A DNA stretch of 52,042 bases from Acidimicrobiaceae bacterium (GCA_003133405.1 PKXH01000075.1:7386-59427), one strand, 5' to 3'. Shown: positions 9,397-19,380, numbered from the stretch's first letter. The notes: a model not told the origin generated them from the letters alone. Made by a program: numbers and translations.

Positions 9397-10757
9397 GTCA
9401 AACCCCCGGGCAGCATGCCAACGATCGTGCCGACATCCCCCGCGCCGAGCACGAGAATCACGTCGCTGTCGCCCACCAGGGCGTTGAGCGACGTGACCAC
9501 GTCGGCCAACTCGGCGCGGTACGACGTGTCCATTGATCGGTCGTAGCGCCCGAGGGCGTCCGCCACGACCTCGCCCGTGACCGACGTGGGATTGGCCTCA
9601 CCGGCGCCGTAGAGATCGGTCACCACGACGTGGCGCGCGCCCTCAAAAGCCGGCGCGAACTGCTCGAGCAGCGCCAACGTTCGCGTGACCCGATGGGGCT
9701 GAAAGACCACCGTCACCCGTTCGTAGCCGGCGGCGCGCGTGGCCTCGAGGGTCGCGGCGATCTCACCGGGCAAGTGGGCGTAGTCCTCATAGACGTCGAC
9801 GCCGCGCCACGCGCCACGGTACTGATAGCGCCGCGGGGCGCCCACAAAGTTCGACAGACCCGCCACCACCGCCTCCTTGGCGATGCCGAGCGTGCGCGCC
9901 AATACCGCCACCACCGCGGCGTTCGCGACGTTGTGCGCGCCCGTGACGCGCAGCGAGATCGCCAGCGTCTCGCCCGGGCCCCGCAGCACGAATGAGGCCC
10001 GTCGACGTTCGAGCTCTAAGTCGCTCACGCGCCAGTCAAAGCCCGGCGAGGTCCCCACCAGCACGACCTCGCGCTGCAGCGTCTCCAGCACGCGCGCGAC
10101 CCCCGCGTCCTCACCCCACGCCACTACCGGTCCGCGGGTGCGAGTCAACAGGTCCGCGAAGGCCGCCTCCACGCCGGCGAGGTTTCGATAGTGATCGAGA
10201 TGATCGGCTTCGACGTTCAACAGGCCGATCGCGAAGGGCGCCAACTCACTAAAGGTGCCGAAACTCTCATCCAGCTCGACGATCAGGTCGCCGTGGCCCC
10301 AGTGGCCGTTCGCGCCCACGCCCAGCACCGGGGCGCCGACGAGCCATCCGTCGTCGCGGCCGGCCGCGAGCGAGACCTGGACCATCATCGAAGTCGCGGT
10401 GGTCTTGCCGTGCGTACCACAGAGCCCGATGACCCGCTTCATGGTGGCCAACTCGTTGAACGCGCCCGCTCGAGTGACCAGTCGTACGCCCGTCGAGCGG
10501 GCCGCGCCCACTTCGGGGTCGTCCAGCGCCACCGCCGGCGACCAGGTCAGCACCTCAACTCCCTCGACGTGGCTCGCGTCGTGACCGACGAACGTGGGGA
10601 TGTGGTGCGCGCGCAACTCCTCGAGCACCGGGGAGTCCACCGCGTCACAGGCACTGACCGACGCGCCCATTTCGCCGAGCAGCAACGCCAGGCCGCTCAT
10701 GCCCGTGCCCCCCGCGCCCATAACGTGCACGCGTCGATCCACTTGGAAGATGCTCAC
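9393..10757 (-). CDS. murC: UDP-N-acetylmuramate--L-alanine ligase
   Basis: 'VHVMGAGGTGMSGLALLL', 'GLCGTHGKTTATSM'; GTG start at 10757 gives GTGA overlap with murG; the ORF extension to 11081 is out-of-frame murG sequence. Confidence 0.95.
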   Translation of the reverse strand: MSIFQVDRRVHVMGAGGTGMSGLALLLGEMGASVSACDAVDSPVLEELRAHHIPTFVGHDASHVEGVEVLTWSPAVALDDPEVGAARSTGVRLVTRAGAFNELATMKRVIGLCGTHGKTTATSMMVQVSLAAGRDDGWLVGAPVLGVGANGHWGHGDLIVELDESFGTFSELAPFAIGLLNVEADHLDHYRNLAGVEAAFADLLTRTRGPVVAWGEDAGVARVLETLQREVVLVGTSPGFDWRVSDLELERRRASFVLRGPGETLAISLRVTGAHNVANAAVVAVLARTLGIAKEAVVAGLSNFVGAPRRYQYRGAWRGVDVYEDYAHLPGEIAATLEATRAAGYERVTVVFQPHRVTRTLALLEQFAPAFEGARHVVVTDLYGAGEANPTSVTGEVVADALGRYDRSMDTSYRAELADVVTSLNALVGDSDVILVLGAGDVGTIVGMLPGGLT

Positions 10758-11872
10758 GGGCCCGCTCGAAGCTCCACGATCACCGCGGCGATGGCGCGCG
10801 CCGCGCCGGGCCGCGCCAACGTCCCCGCGCCGAGTGACATCGCTCGCCACGTGGCCGGCGCCGCCAACTTCTCGAGCCGCTCGTCCAACGCCTCGCCGGT
10901 GCACTGATCGTTTCGCAGCAGCACCGCGCCCCCGGCGCGCACCACCGCGTCGGCGTTCTTCGTCTGGTGATCGTCGGGCGCGCCGGCCAACGGCACCAGG
11001 ATCGACGGAATCGACAGCGCCGTCAGTTCCGCCACCGTCGTGGCCCCGGCGCGACACACCGCGACGTCGCACACTCCCCACAGCTCGACCATGTCGGCGA
11101 ACGCCACGACCCGGTAGTCGAGTCCACTGGTCGAAGGCGCGCGCGAGCGCACGCGCTCGTAGTCACGTTGACCGGTCACGTGAAGGATCGCCCGATCCCG
11201 TCGCGACGCCCACCTCGTGGCCAACTCACTGACCGCCTCGTTCACGCGCAAAGCGCCCAGCGAACCGCTCATCACCACCACCACGACCTGTTCGGGTTCG
11301 ATCGGGGGCGTCGCGGCCGCCTTGGCGAGCACCCGGGCCTCGGGGGATCGGTCGAGGTGTTCGATCGCCTCGCGCAGCGGCGCACCCGTCACCACCACGT
11401 TCTCCCCGGGCGAAGGAAACGCGCAGCATCGCTTGGCGGCGTAGCGGGCAAACCTCCGCTGGGCCGCGCCGGGTGTCGCGTCGAGCTCTACGAGCACCAG
11501 GGGCGTGCCCCAACACCGCGCTGCGAAGGAGACCGCGAAGGACGCGTACCCGCCCACCGACACCACCACCGAAGGGCGCCAGCGCTTGACCAAGAAGAGG
11601 GACCCCAACACCGCAACGAGCAGGCCCAGCGTCGCCGCGACGTTACGCCCTAAGTCCGCCACGCGCCGCGAGCGTTGCAGACCGCGTCCCGGCAAGAGGG
11701 TGAGGGCAACGTCGCCCCCGCCGAGTAGTCGCCGTTCTTGGCCACGGCGACTACCGACGAAGCGAAGGTCGCCGCCCGATAGACCGTGTTGGCGCAGCGC
11801 CTCGGCGATTGCCTGCATCGGAAAGACGTGCCCCCCAGTCCCGCCGCCGGTGATGATGACGGGACCGGCCAT
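10754..11872 (-). CDS. murG: UDP-GlcNAc--lipid I N-acetylglucosaminyltransferase
   Basis: 'ITGGGTGGHVFPMQAIAEAL', 'VSVGGYASF', 'CRAGATTVAELTAL..PSILVPL'. Confidence 0.96.
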   Translation of the reverse strand: MAGPVIITGGGTGGHVFPMQAIAEALRQHGLSGGDLRFVGSRRGQERRLLGGGDVALTLLPGRGLQRSRRVADLGRNVAATLGLLVAVLGSLFLVKRWRPSVVVSVGGYASFAVSFAARCWGTPLVLVELDATPGAAQRRFARYAAKRCCAFPSPGENVVVTGAPLREAIEHLDRSPEARVLAKAAATPPIEPEQVVVVVMSGSLGALRVNEAVSELATRWASRRDRAILHVTGQRDYERVRSRAPSTSGLDYRVVAFADMVELWGVCDVAVCRAGATTVAELTALSIPSILVPLAGAPDDHQTKNADAVVRAGGAVLLRNDQCTGEALDERLEKLAAPATWRAMSLGAGTLARPGAARAIAAVIVELRAGP

Positions 11873-13110
11873 TAGTGCCCCTGTCGGTAGCGGCCCGCGA
11901 CCGGTTGACGTTCAGGGGGACGAGGACGCGCGCGCTCGACGGTCTTTCGAAAATCCGTCAGCCGGTACTCTCGGATCGTGAGGTCGCCCGCGCGACTCTT
12001 GTCGTGGGCGATGTTATAGAGCAGTCCGACCGCGAAGAGTTCGGTAATCAGCGCCGTACCCCCGTAGGAGAAGAAGGGCAACGGTACGCCCGTGACGGCC
12101 CACCACCCCACCACCGAAGAGATATTGATTAACGCCTCGACGCAGATCCACGTCGTGATGCCCACCGCGAGCATTCGATAGACCTGATTCGAGCACTGCT
12201 GGGCGATACGCACCGACACCATCAAGAACGCCACGAACAACGCCAGGACCGCCAGCGCGCCGATGAGGCCGAGCTCTTCGCCGATGATCGTGAAGATGAA
12301 GTCGGTATGGGGGTTGGGCAACAGCCCCCACTTCTCGCGGCTGTGGCCCAGTCCCAGTCCCGTCACTCCCCCCACGCCCAAGCCGATGCGCGACTGCAAA
12401 AGTTGATAGCCGCTGCCGAGCAGATTGGTGTTGGGGTGCAAGAACGAGAAGAAGCGCCGGGCGGCGTAGGGCTTGACGAGCAGATAGGCCCCCACGGCCA
12501 CGCCCGACAGCAGAACGATCCGAACGAGCAGACGAGAAGAGAGCCCGGCGACGGCGAGCATCGACACGGCGATCGCCAGCACCACTGACGTGGTGCCGAT
12601 ATCGGGTTCGAGCACGATCAAGCCACATCCCAACCAGATGGGCGAGGTCCAGATGAGCAACTGTCGCCAGTTGTTCAGTTCGTCGTGATGGTGCTGGACC
12701 AGCCACGCGATAAAGATCACGCAAAAGAGTTTGAACAGCTCCGACGGCTGCAGGTTGATCAGGTGCAGGTTGAGCCAGCGCTTTCCGCCGTTCGTCGTGA
12801 CGCCCACGGCCTTCACCGCGAGCAGGAGCACCAGGCCCACCACGATCAGCAGGGGTGCGTGACGTACCAGTTTCTCGAGCCGCACCCGCGCCGCGAGGTA
12901 GAGCGCGAAGACGCCCAAGCACAGGTAGGCCACGTCGTGCGCCATGATCGAAAAGGCCGCGCCGTTGGCGGCCTGACCCTCACTGGCCGAGGCGACGAAG
13001 ATCGTGCCAAAGATCACGAGGGCCGTGGTGATAGCGATCAGGGTCCGGCCCACGGCGCTCCCGCGAGGCAGCGGCTGAACGAAACGGTGGGCCGCCTGAC
13101 GCGTCGACAC
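11872..13110 (-). CDS. ftsW: Peptidoglycan glycosyltransferase FtsW (SEDS)
   Basis: Polytopic; 'NGGKRWLNLHLINLQPSELFKL', 'LPNPHTDFIFTIIGEELGLIG', 'GVPLPFFSYGGTAL'. Confidence 0.96.
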   Translation of the reverse strand: MSTRQAAHRFVQPLPRGSAVGRTLIAITTALVIFGTIFVASASEGQAANGAAFSIMAHDVAYLCLGVFALYLAARVRLEKLVRHAPLLIVVGLVLLLAVKAVGVTTNGGKRWLNLHLINLQPSELFKLFCVIFIAWLVQHHHDELNNWRQLLIWTSPIWLGCGLIVLEPDIGTTSVVLAIAVSMLAVAGLSSRLLVRIVLLSGVAVGAYLLVKPYAARRFFSFLHPNTNLLGSGYQLLQSRIGLGVGGVTGLGLGHSREKWGLLPNPHTDFIFTIIGEELGLIGALAVLALFVAFLMVSVRIAQQCSNQVYRMLAVGITTWICVEALINISSVVGWWAVTGVPLPFFSYGGTALITELFAVGLLYNIAHDKSRAGDLTIREYRLTDFRKTVERARPRPPERQPVAGRYRQGH

Positions 13111-14145
13111 TCACGCCACCTTGGCGATCTTGAGAAAGTCGCCGTAGAAGATGCCGAGCCCGAGCATCGCCAAAAGCCCCGCGAGAATCCAGAAACGGAT
13201 GAGGACCGTGGTCTCGGGCCAGCCCCGAAGCTCGAAGTGATGGTGAAAGGGCGCCATGCGAAAGACGCGTCGGCCGAAGAGACGAAAGCTCACGACCTGA
13301 AGGATCACCGAGGCGGTCTCGGCGACGAAGAGTCCGCCAATGACCACCAGCAAGAGATCGAGATTCATCAAGAGGCACAGCGCCCCCAGACCGGTGCCGA
13401 CCGCCAGTGATCCAGTATCGCCCATGATGATTCGCGCCGGCGCCGCGTTCCACCAGAGAAAGCCGAGACACGCGCCCACAAGGCCCACCGCGACGAGTCC
13501 GAGATCGAGCGCCGCGTGAAGTTGGTAGATCCCAAAGTGGCGAAACTGCCAGTAACCGATGATGGATAAGACGCCGAAACAGAAGGTGGCGGAACCGGCC
13601 GCCAGACCGTCCAGGCCGTCGGTCAGATTCACCGCGTTGGACGTTGCGATGATGACAAAGACCGCGAGCAAGAACCAGCCCGTCGAGGTCAAGTTCCATC
13701 CGGGCAGCGAGAACCGAGTGAAGGAGAGATTGGTCGACGTGTGCACCCACGTCAGCGCCAGCACCGCGAAGACTCCGGCAATGACGAGCTGACCGATCAG
13801 CTTGCCCAGTTTGTTAAGACCCAAATTGCGAGCGTTACGAATGGCCACGTAGTCGTCCACGAAACCCAAGAGTCCCGACGCGACGATGACCAGTACCGCC
13901 AGGATGCCCGCGCGCGTGAACGGGAACGACGTGGCGACGTGGCCCATCAGGTAGCCGAGCACCGCGGCCAGCACGATGATCACCCCACCCATGGTGGGTG
14001 TGCCCGCCTTATGGTGATGGGTCGAGGGACCGTCTTCACGAATCTGTTGGCCGAGAGATCGGGCCCGCAAGAATCTCATCCACAGCGGCGTGAGCAGCAA
14101 CGCACAGAGGAATCCGACGCCGCCCGACTTCATCAAACTCAACAT
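13111..14145 (-). CDS. mraY: Phospho-N-acetylmuramoyl-pentapeptide-transferase
   Basis: 'EDGPSTHHHKAGTPTMGG', 'NAVNLTDGLDGLA', 'MAPFHHHFELRGWPETTV'. Confidence 0.97.
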   Translation of the reverse strand: MLSLMKSGGVGFLCALLLTPLWMRFLRARSLGQQIREDGPSTHHHKAGTPTMGGVIIVLAAVLGYLMGHVATSFPFTRAGILAVLVIVASGLLGFVDDYVAIRNARNLGLNKLGKLIGQLVIAGVFAVLALTWVHTSTNLSFTRFSLPGWNLTSTGWFLLAVFVIIATSNAVNLTDGLDGLAAGSATFCFGVLSIIGYWQFRHFGIYQLHAALDLGLVAVGLVGACLGFLWWNAAPARIIMGDTGSLAVGTGLGALCLLMNLDLLLVVIGGLFVAETASVILQVVSFRLFGRRVFRMAPFHHHFELRGWPETTVLIRFWILAGLLAMLGLGIFYGDFLKIAKVA

Positions 14146-14152
14146 GTTCGCC

Positions 14153-15553
14153 TCACTTCAAGAGCTCCTCAGCCACGACACGATCATCGAAGGGCAACAC
14201 CAGATCGCCCACCGTCCGGGTCGATTCGTGACCCTTGCCGGCGATCACCACGACGTCGCCGGACTGCGCGCTGGCCAGGGCGCGAACGATCGCCTGACGA
14301 CGATCGGGTTCGCGAACGACTTGGGCGCCAGGCGCCGCGCCCACCAGCACGGCATCAATAATGTCATCTGGCCCCTCGGAACGGGGGTTATCCGACGTCA
14401 CGATCGTCAAATCCGAGTTCGTCGAGACGACCCGACCCATTTCGGGCCGTTTGGTCCGGTCTCGATCGCCGCCCGCGCCAAAGACGGTGATGATTCGCCC
14501 GCCGGGCTGAAGCTTTCGCACGTCGCTCAAGAGTCGTAACAGACCCTCGGGCGTGTGGGCGTAATCGACAATGACGGTGACGCCTTCGCCATAGAGCACG
14601 TCGAAGCGCCCGGGGATCGACGCCACTTCGCCCATCGACGCCGCCACCCGCTCGTCACTCACGCCAAGGGTACTCATGATGGCCATCGCGAGCAGCGCGT
14701 TGTCGACGTTGTAATCCCCCACGAGGGGCGAGTTGACGAGGTGACCGCGCCAAAAGAATGTCGAACCCCGCAGGGAGCTTTCGACGTCGACGGCGTCACG
14801 TCGTGAGACCCGCGTCACCGGCAGCGCGGTCATCTCGGCGAGACGCTCTCCGTACGCGTCGTCGGTCCAGATGACGGCGCGCTTGGCGTGCTCGGGCGTA
14901 AACAGTGAGGCCTTGGCCAAAAAGTACTGTTCCATCGTGTCGTGATAATCGAGATGGTCGTGGCTGAGATTGGTGAACGCCGCGACACAAAAGCGCAGTC
15001 CCGCCACGCGACGTTGATCCAGCGCGTGACTCGAGACCTCGATCGCGACGAGAGAATCGGGCGTCGCGGCATCGAAACGCACAATCAGCGCGGCGAGGCT
15101 TCGATAGAGTTCAGGCGCCGCGGGGGTCGTTCGAGGGTTGGTCAACGTACCGATACTCGCGGCGTTCCAGGACAACGCGTGGGCCAACGAGCCCACGAGG
15201 GTCGTGACGCTGGTCTTGCCATTCGTTCCGGTGACCGCGACCAACTTGGCCCGGGTTTCGGGATGCCCCACGACGGCGGCACTGGCGTGCGCGAGGAGGG
15301 CGGGCAACTGCGTCGTTGGCACCACGACGACGGGAACTGAACTCTCAACCGGCCGATCCGACACGACACAGACGGCGCCACGCTCCGTCGCGTCCTTGGC
15401 GAACTTGGCCCCGTGTTGGCGAGTGCCGGGCATCGCGAAGAAGAGCGTACCGGGCTCGCACTGGCGCGAATCGATCTCAACGCGCGTCACTTCAAGACTG
15501 CTCGTCGACACGTCGAGCGAGACGTCGTCCAGGATGTCGCCGAGTTGCATCAC
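14153..15553 (-). CDS. murE: UDP-MurNAc-tripeptide synthetase (meso-DAP type)
   Basis: 'VAVTGTNGKTSVTTLV', 'FTNLSHDHLDYH', 'DNPRSEGP' meso-DAP motif. Confidence 0.96.
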   Translation of the reverse strand: MMQLGDILDDVSLDVSTSSLEVTRVEIDSRQCEPGTLFFAMPGTRQHGAKFAKDATERGAVCVVSDRPVESSVPVVVVPTTQLPALLAHASAAVVGHPETRAKLVAVTGTNGKTSVTTLVGSLAHALSWNAASIGTLTNPRTTPAAPELYRSLAALIVRFDAATPDSLVAIEVSSHALDQRRVAGLRFCVAAFTNLSHDHLDYHDTMEQYFLAKASLFTPEHAKRAVIWTDDAYGERLAEMTALPVTRVSRRDAVDVESSLRGSTFFWRGHLVNSPLVGDYNVDNALLAMAIMSTLGVSDERVAASMGEVASIPGRFDVLYGEGVTVIVDYAHTPEGLLRLLSDVRKLQPGGRIITVFGAGGDRDRTKRPEMGRVVSTNSDLTIVTSDNPRSEGPDDIIDAVLVGAAPGAQVVREPDRRQAIVRALASAQSGDVVVIAGKGHESTRTVGDLVLPFDDRVVAEELLK

Positions 15554-17388
15554 GTCACGTCCGACGAGAAGCTGGCGCCCACGCCCGTGAGGGGTTTCTG
15601 TTGGACACCGTTGGAAGGAATTCCGTAGTGGTGCAGCGCGTACGACATGACCTCTTGGAACACGGGCGCCGAGACGGCGCCGCCGTAGATATCCGTCAAG
15701 GGACGTTCGATAACCACGATCATCGAAAGTACGGGGTTGTTCGCGGGCGCGAAACCCACGAACGTGGCGTTGTAGTTGCCCGAGAGCAGCAAGTCGCGTC
15801 CCGGGTAGGGCATCGACGCGGTGCCGGTCTTGCCCGCGACGCTGTAGCCCGGGATGATGGCGTTGGTGCCGGTCCCGTTGAGGACCACTTGTTCGAGCAT
15901 CTTGATCATCGTGGCGTCCACGCTCGTTGAAAGCGCGACGCGCGTGATACTCGCCGGCGTGGCCTTTAACGCGCCGTCGGCGTAGATGTAACCGCGAACC
16001 AGTTTCGGTTCGACGAAGACCCCACCGTTCGCAATGGCGTTGTAGGCGTCGAGCACTTGGATGGCGGGTACGGCGTCAACCTGACCGATGGGCAGCGCCA
16101 CTTGGTCGCTCGCGTACCAGTTGGAGGCATTCACGAGCAGGCCCGACGTCTCGCCGGGGTAGTTCACCGAGGTTGGCTGACCAAAGCCCAGCCGTTCGAC
16201 CTGGGCCAGGATTCCCGCTTCACCCACGCGGGTACCCACCTCGTAAGTGCCGATGTTGGAGGACTGGGCGAGCACCTCGGTCGCGGTCAGATGTTCCACG
16301 CCGTGACTCTCGGCGTCGTGGAAGAGTCGTCCGCCCACCACCACCGAATTGGGCACCGAAAAGACGGTGTTGGGCGTGATGAGACCGGCCTGGAGCGCCG
16401 CGGAGAACGTGACGACTTTAAACACGGAGCCCGGTTCGTACGCTTGTGAGAAGGCCAGGTTATTGATCGTCTGCTGAATGCCGGCGACGCCCACGTTCTT
16501 ACCCCACGTGGAGATCGGACCGAGAACCCCGGCGGTGGTCTTGGTATTGACGAGCGACGCGTCCGCGAGAATCTCGCCGGTCTTCACATCCATCACGACG
16601 GCCAAGCCCGTTAGTCCATCAGTGGTCGCTAACTCTTGGGCCAGATCACGCTCCGTGACGTACTGAAGTGAGGAGTCCAGTGTCAGTTCGAGACCAACGC
16701 CCGGTTTGGCTTTACGAATAACCGCGGAGTGCGAGGCCGGTAGATTGACGCCCGAAGAAGAGACGAACTCTCGAGTGATCCCCGTCTGGCCGGCCAGCAC
16801 CTTTTGATACTGGTATTCCAGGCCCGCTGATCCGGCCCCATTCGCGTTGACCCCACCCAGCAACGACGTCGCGAGCGTGCCGTCCGGGTACGTGCGCACC
16901 GACGAATTTTCAACGACGATACCGGGGAACACCAGCGACGCCACCCGGCGTCCATCGGCGAGATCGAGCTGGTTGTTCACAATCACGTAGCCACTCTTCT
17001 TCGAGAGCAGTGCCGTCAACTTCGGCACCGGTACGTGTACCAGGGGGGACATCGCGGCCGCTTCACTTGCCGCGTTCGAGATCTGAAAGTCGTCGGCAAT
17101 AACGAGCGACGTGGGTCGCGACACCGCCAACGTCTCACCGTGACGGTCGTAAATGCCGCCACGCAGGGCCGTCGTCGTGAGATCCACTCGAACTTGCGCG
17201 ACAGAGAGTTTGGCGTAGTGCGCGTGGTCGAGGACCTGCAAGAAGATGAGGCGAACGCCCAGCGCTCCGAAGGCCAAGGCGAGGACCGCGCGCAGCAAGA
17301 GAAGGCGCCGCCGTCCACGGGGCTTGACCGGTCGTGGATCGTTGGAGGCGCGTACGCGACTATGCGTCGAAGTCTGATGCGTGCTCAC
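15550..17388 (-). CDS. ftsI: Division transpeptidase FtsI/PBP3 (class B PBP)
   Basis: 'YEPGSVFKVVTFSA' (SxxK), 'SSN', 'AGKTGTA' (KTG); single N-terminal TM. Confidence 0.95.
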   Translation of the reverse strand: MSTHQTSTHSRVRASNDPRPVKPRGRRRLLLLRAVLALAFGALGVRLIFLQVLDHAHYAKLSVAQVRVDLTTTALRGGIYDRHGETLAVSRPTSLVIADDFQISNAASEAAAMSPLVHVPVPKLTALLSKKSGYVIVNNQLDLADGRRVASLVFPGIVVENSSVRTYPDGTLATSLLGGVNANGAGSAGLEYQYQKVLAGQTGITREFVSSSGVNLPASHSAVIRKAKPGVGLELTLDSSLQYVTERDLAQELATTDGLTGLAVVMDVKTGEILADASLVNTKTTAGVLGPISTWGKNVGVAGIQQTINNLAFSQAYEPGSVFKVVTFSAALQAGLITPNTVFSVPNSVVVGGRLFHDAESHGVEHLTATEVLAQSSNIGTYEVGTRVGEAGILAQVERLGFGQPTSVNYPGETSGLLVNASNWYASDQVALPIGQVDAVPAIQVLDAYNAIANGGVFVEPKLVRGYIYADGALKATPASITRVALSTSVDATMIKMLEQVVLNGTGTNAIIPGYSVAGKTGTASMPYPGRDLLLSGNYNATFVGFAPANNPVLSMIVVIERPLTDIYGGAVSAPVFQEVMSYALHHYGIPSNGVQQKPLTGVGASFSSDVT

Positions 17389-17837
17389 CGACGCGTCCTT
17401 GATGTTGCCGGTGCATAACCCAAGAACTTCGGTAGGGGCAGGGGCGCATCAAGAGACGTCGACGGTACTTGGGTGACCGAAGTGGGATCAACCAAGTGCA
17501 ACGCCCCGGCCTGGGTCGCAATCTGGCTCGGCGCGGACAGATTAGTGAGGGAACCCACTTGTACGGCGAAAGTTGACTGCGCTTGTAACAATTGGCTTTG
17601 CAGCGAGTGGATCTCTATCTGACGATTAGCTTCGACCATGCTCCCCGCGAGGGACAACGCGAGAGCGAGCACCACGATAATGGCGGACTTTCGCGACGTC
17701 GAGGTGCCTCGCCACCGTCGCGCGGCGACATCGCGTCGCGGAGCCCGAGCGCGATGTGACGCGGAGGGCGCGGAGGGAGTCTTCGGACGCAGTGGCCGGC
17801 GCGTGTCGACGCGGCGCGGAAAACTAATGACGCTCAC
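17385..17837 (-). CDS. FtsL-like small bitopic division protein
   Basis: Basic N-term, single TM 'AIIVVLALALSLAGSMV', then coiled-coil-like stretch; between rsmH and ftsI; GTG start 17837 overlaps rsmH stop (GTGA). Confidence 0.72.
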   Translation of the reverse strand: MSVISFPRRVDTRRPLRPKTPSAPSASHRARAPRRDVAARRWRGTSTSRKSAIIVVLALALSLAGSMVEANRQIEIHSLQSQLLQAQSTFAVQVGSLTNLSAPSQIATQAGALHLVDPTSVTQVPSTSLDAPLPLPKFLGYAPATSRTRR

Positions 17838-18775
17838 GGCGCCACCTTTCGAGCAATACGCAGTCGAGCCGCCCGGGCTCTCGGATTGAGCGCGATCTCG
17901 CGCGGATGGGCCAACTGCGCGCTGGCCCGAACGACCTTGACGCGCGCGATGGCGCCGCACACGCAACCCAGCTCGGGCGAGCAGCGACACCCTCCGCGTT
18001 GTTGGTCAGCCAGAAACGTCTTGACCGCCCGGTCCTCGCCCGAATGGTACGAGATCACCGCCACCACGCCGCCCACGCTCAACGCGTCCAGAGCCGCCGC
18101 CAGACCCAACGACAACTGTCCTTCTTCGTCGTTGACGGCGATTCTCAAGGCTTGGAAGACTCGAGACGCCACGTGACCGCGGCGACGCACGGCCATAGGA
18201 ACGGCGCGTTCCACCGCTTCGGTCAGCTCGAAGGTCGTGCGCGGTTGACGTTCGATGACCGACTTAGCGATTGCTGCGCCAAAGCGCGTCTCACCATTCT
18301 TTCTCAACAGATCCGCCAATTCGTGTTGATCGGCTCGGGCGAGAAACTGCGCTGCGGTCTCGCCTTTCGTCGGATCCATGCGCATGTCCAAAGGCGCGTC
18401 GGCGCGAAACGAGAATCCGCGGCTCGACTCGTCGAGTTGGTGAGAGGAGACGCCCAAGTCCATCAAGACACCCACGACCTGCTCACCGGCGAGAAAGTCG
18501 CGGTGGTCGCGAATGACACTGCCCAAGTCCGCGAAGGTGGCCCCGACGACGCGGACGCGATCGCCGAAAACGCGAAGTCGCGCTGACGCCGCGGCGCGCG
18601 CCTCGGGATCGCGATCAATGCCGAGCACCCGTAAGTGCGTGACCGATCCCAGGATCGCGGAGGCGTGTCCGCCCCCGCCCAACGTGGCGTCAACGATGAC
18701 CCCAGCCGGCAGGCTGGCAAATAACTCGACGAGCTCCTGCGCGAGTACTGGTTCGTGGTAACTGTCCTGGGCCAT
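17834..18775 (-). CDS. rsmH: 16S rRNA (cytosine-N4) methyltransferase RsmH/MraW
   Basis: 'HEPVLAQELVELF...VDATLGGGGHASAIL', 'LGIDRDPEA', 'MRMDP'; ATG at ~18775 ('MAQDSYHEPVL') preferred over the ORF start 18892. Confidence 0.95.
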   Translation of the reverse strand: MAQDSYHEPVLAQELVELFASLPAGVIVDATLGGGGHASAILGSVTHLRVLGIDRDPEARAAASARLRVFGDRVRVVGATFADLGSVIRDHRDFLAGEQVVGVLMDLGVSSHQLDESSRGFSFRADAPLDMRMDPTKGETAAQFLARADQHELADLLRKNGETRFGAAIAKSVIERQPRTTFELTEAVERAVPMAVRRRGHVASRVFQALRIAVNDEEGQLSLGLAAALDALSVGGVVAVISYHSGEDRAVKTFLADQQRGGCRCSPELGCVCGAIARVKVVRASAQLAHPREIALNPRARAARLRIARKVAP

Positions 18776-18891
18776 CCGCAGCCTTTCAATCGTGACAACG
18801 GGCGAGAGGGCGGAGGAGGTGTCTCGCCACGCTGTCACGATTGCCAGGCTGCGCGTGGTCCGCGGCCAGTACTGCTTGAGCGCTCCCTTCA

Positions 18892-19311
18892 CTAGTCACT
18901 GCCCTGCTTAAAGATCTCTTCGGCGGCGTTTACCTTCTCGGCGTAGGTCGCGGGATTCCAAAGTTCGACGTGATCGATCGCGCCCACCACTAAGACGTCA
19001 CCAGCCAACTGTCCGTACTCGCGAATAGCGCCCGGTAGAGCAAAGCGACCCTGCTTGTCAAACTCGACGTCGGATGAGTTCGCCGACCAGTAGCGCACCT
19101 GTTGGCGTTCCGATGATCCGCCCACACGACTCTGTTGGAGTCGCTCTTCCATTTGACGCGAGAACTCCCCCGGCGTCCACAGCGCAATGCATCCTTCCGT
19201 GTTCGGGCTTAGGTGGCCGCCGCGTTCGAACTCCACGCGAAATTTGGCGGGCAAGATCAGTCGGCCCTTGGCGTCTAGCGTGTGCTGAAACTGACCCACG
19301 AACCCGAGCAT
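18892..19311 (-). CDS. mraZ: Transcriptional regulator MraZ
   Basis: 'GQFQHTLDAKGRLILPAKFR', 'SDVEFDKQGRFALPGAIREYGQL' (two SpoVT/AbrB-like halves). Confidence 0.96.
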   Translation of the reverse strand: MLGFVGQFQHTLDAKGRLILPAKFRVEFERGGHLSPNTEGCIALWTPGEFSRQMEERLQQSRVGGSSERQQVRYWSANSSDVEFDKQGRFALPGAIREYGQLAGDVLVVGAIDHVELWNPATYAEKVNAAEEIFKQGSD

Positions 19312-19330
19312 CGCTGTCCCTTCGTGGGTT

Positions 19331-19380
19331 CACCACTTTCCCCCACTTCGTGACACATTACACCACTCTTAACCACTAAA
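19331..19380 (-). promoter_or_regulatory. Five 10-bp-phased AGTGG-type repeats (putative MraZ boxes)
   Basis: Minus strand reads tttAGTGGtt aagAGTGGtg taaTGTGTca cgaAGTGGgg gaaAGTGGtg, exactly 10 bp period, ending ~20 bp upstream of mraZ ATG. Confidence 0.8.

Noticed and set aside
10758-11081. N-terminal extension of the murC ORF
   Set aside because: It is an out-of-frame reading of murG; the GTG at 10757 with GTGA overlap is the sensible start
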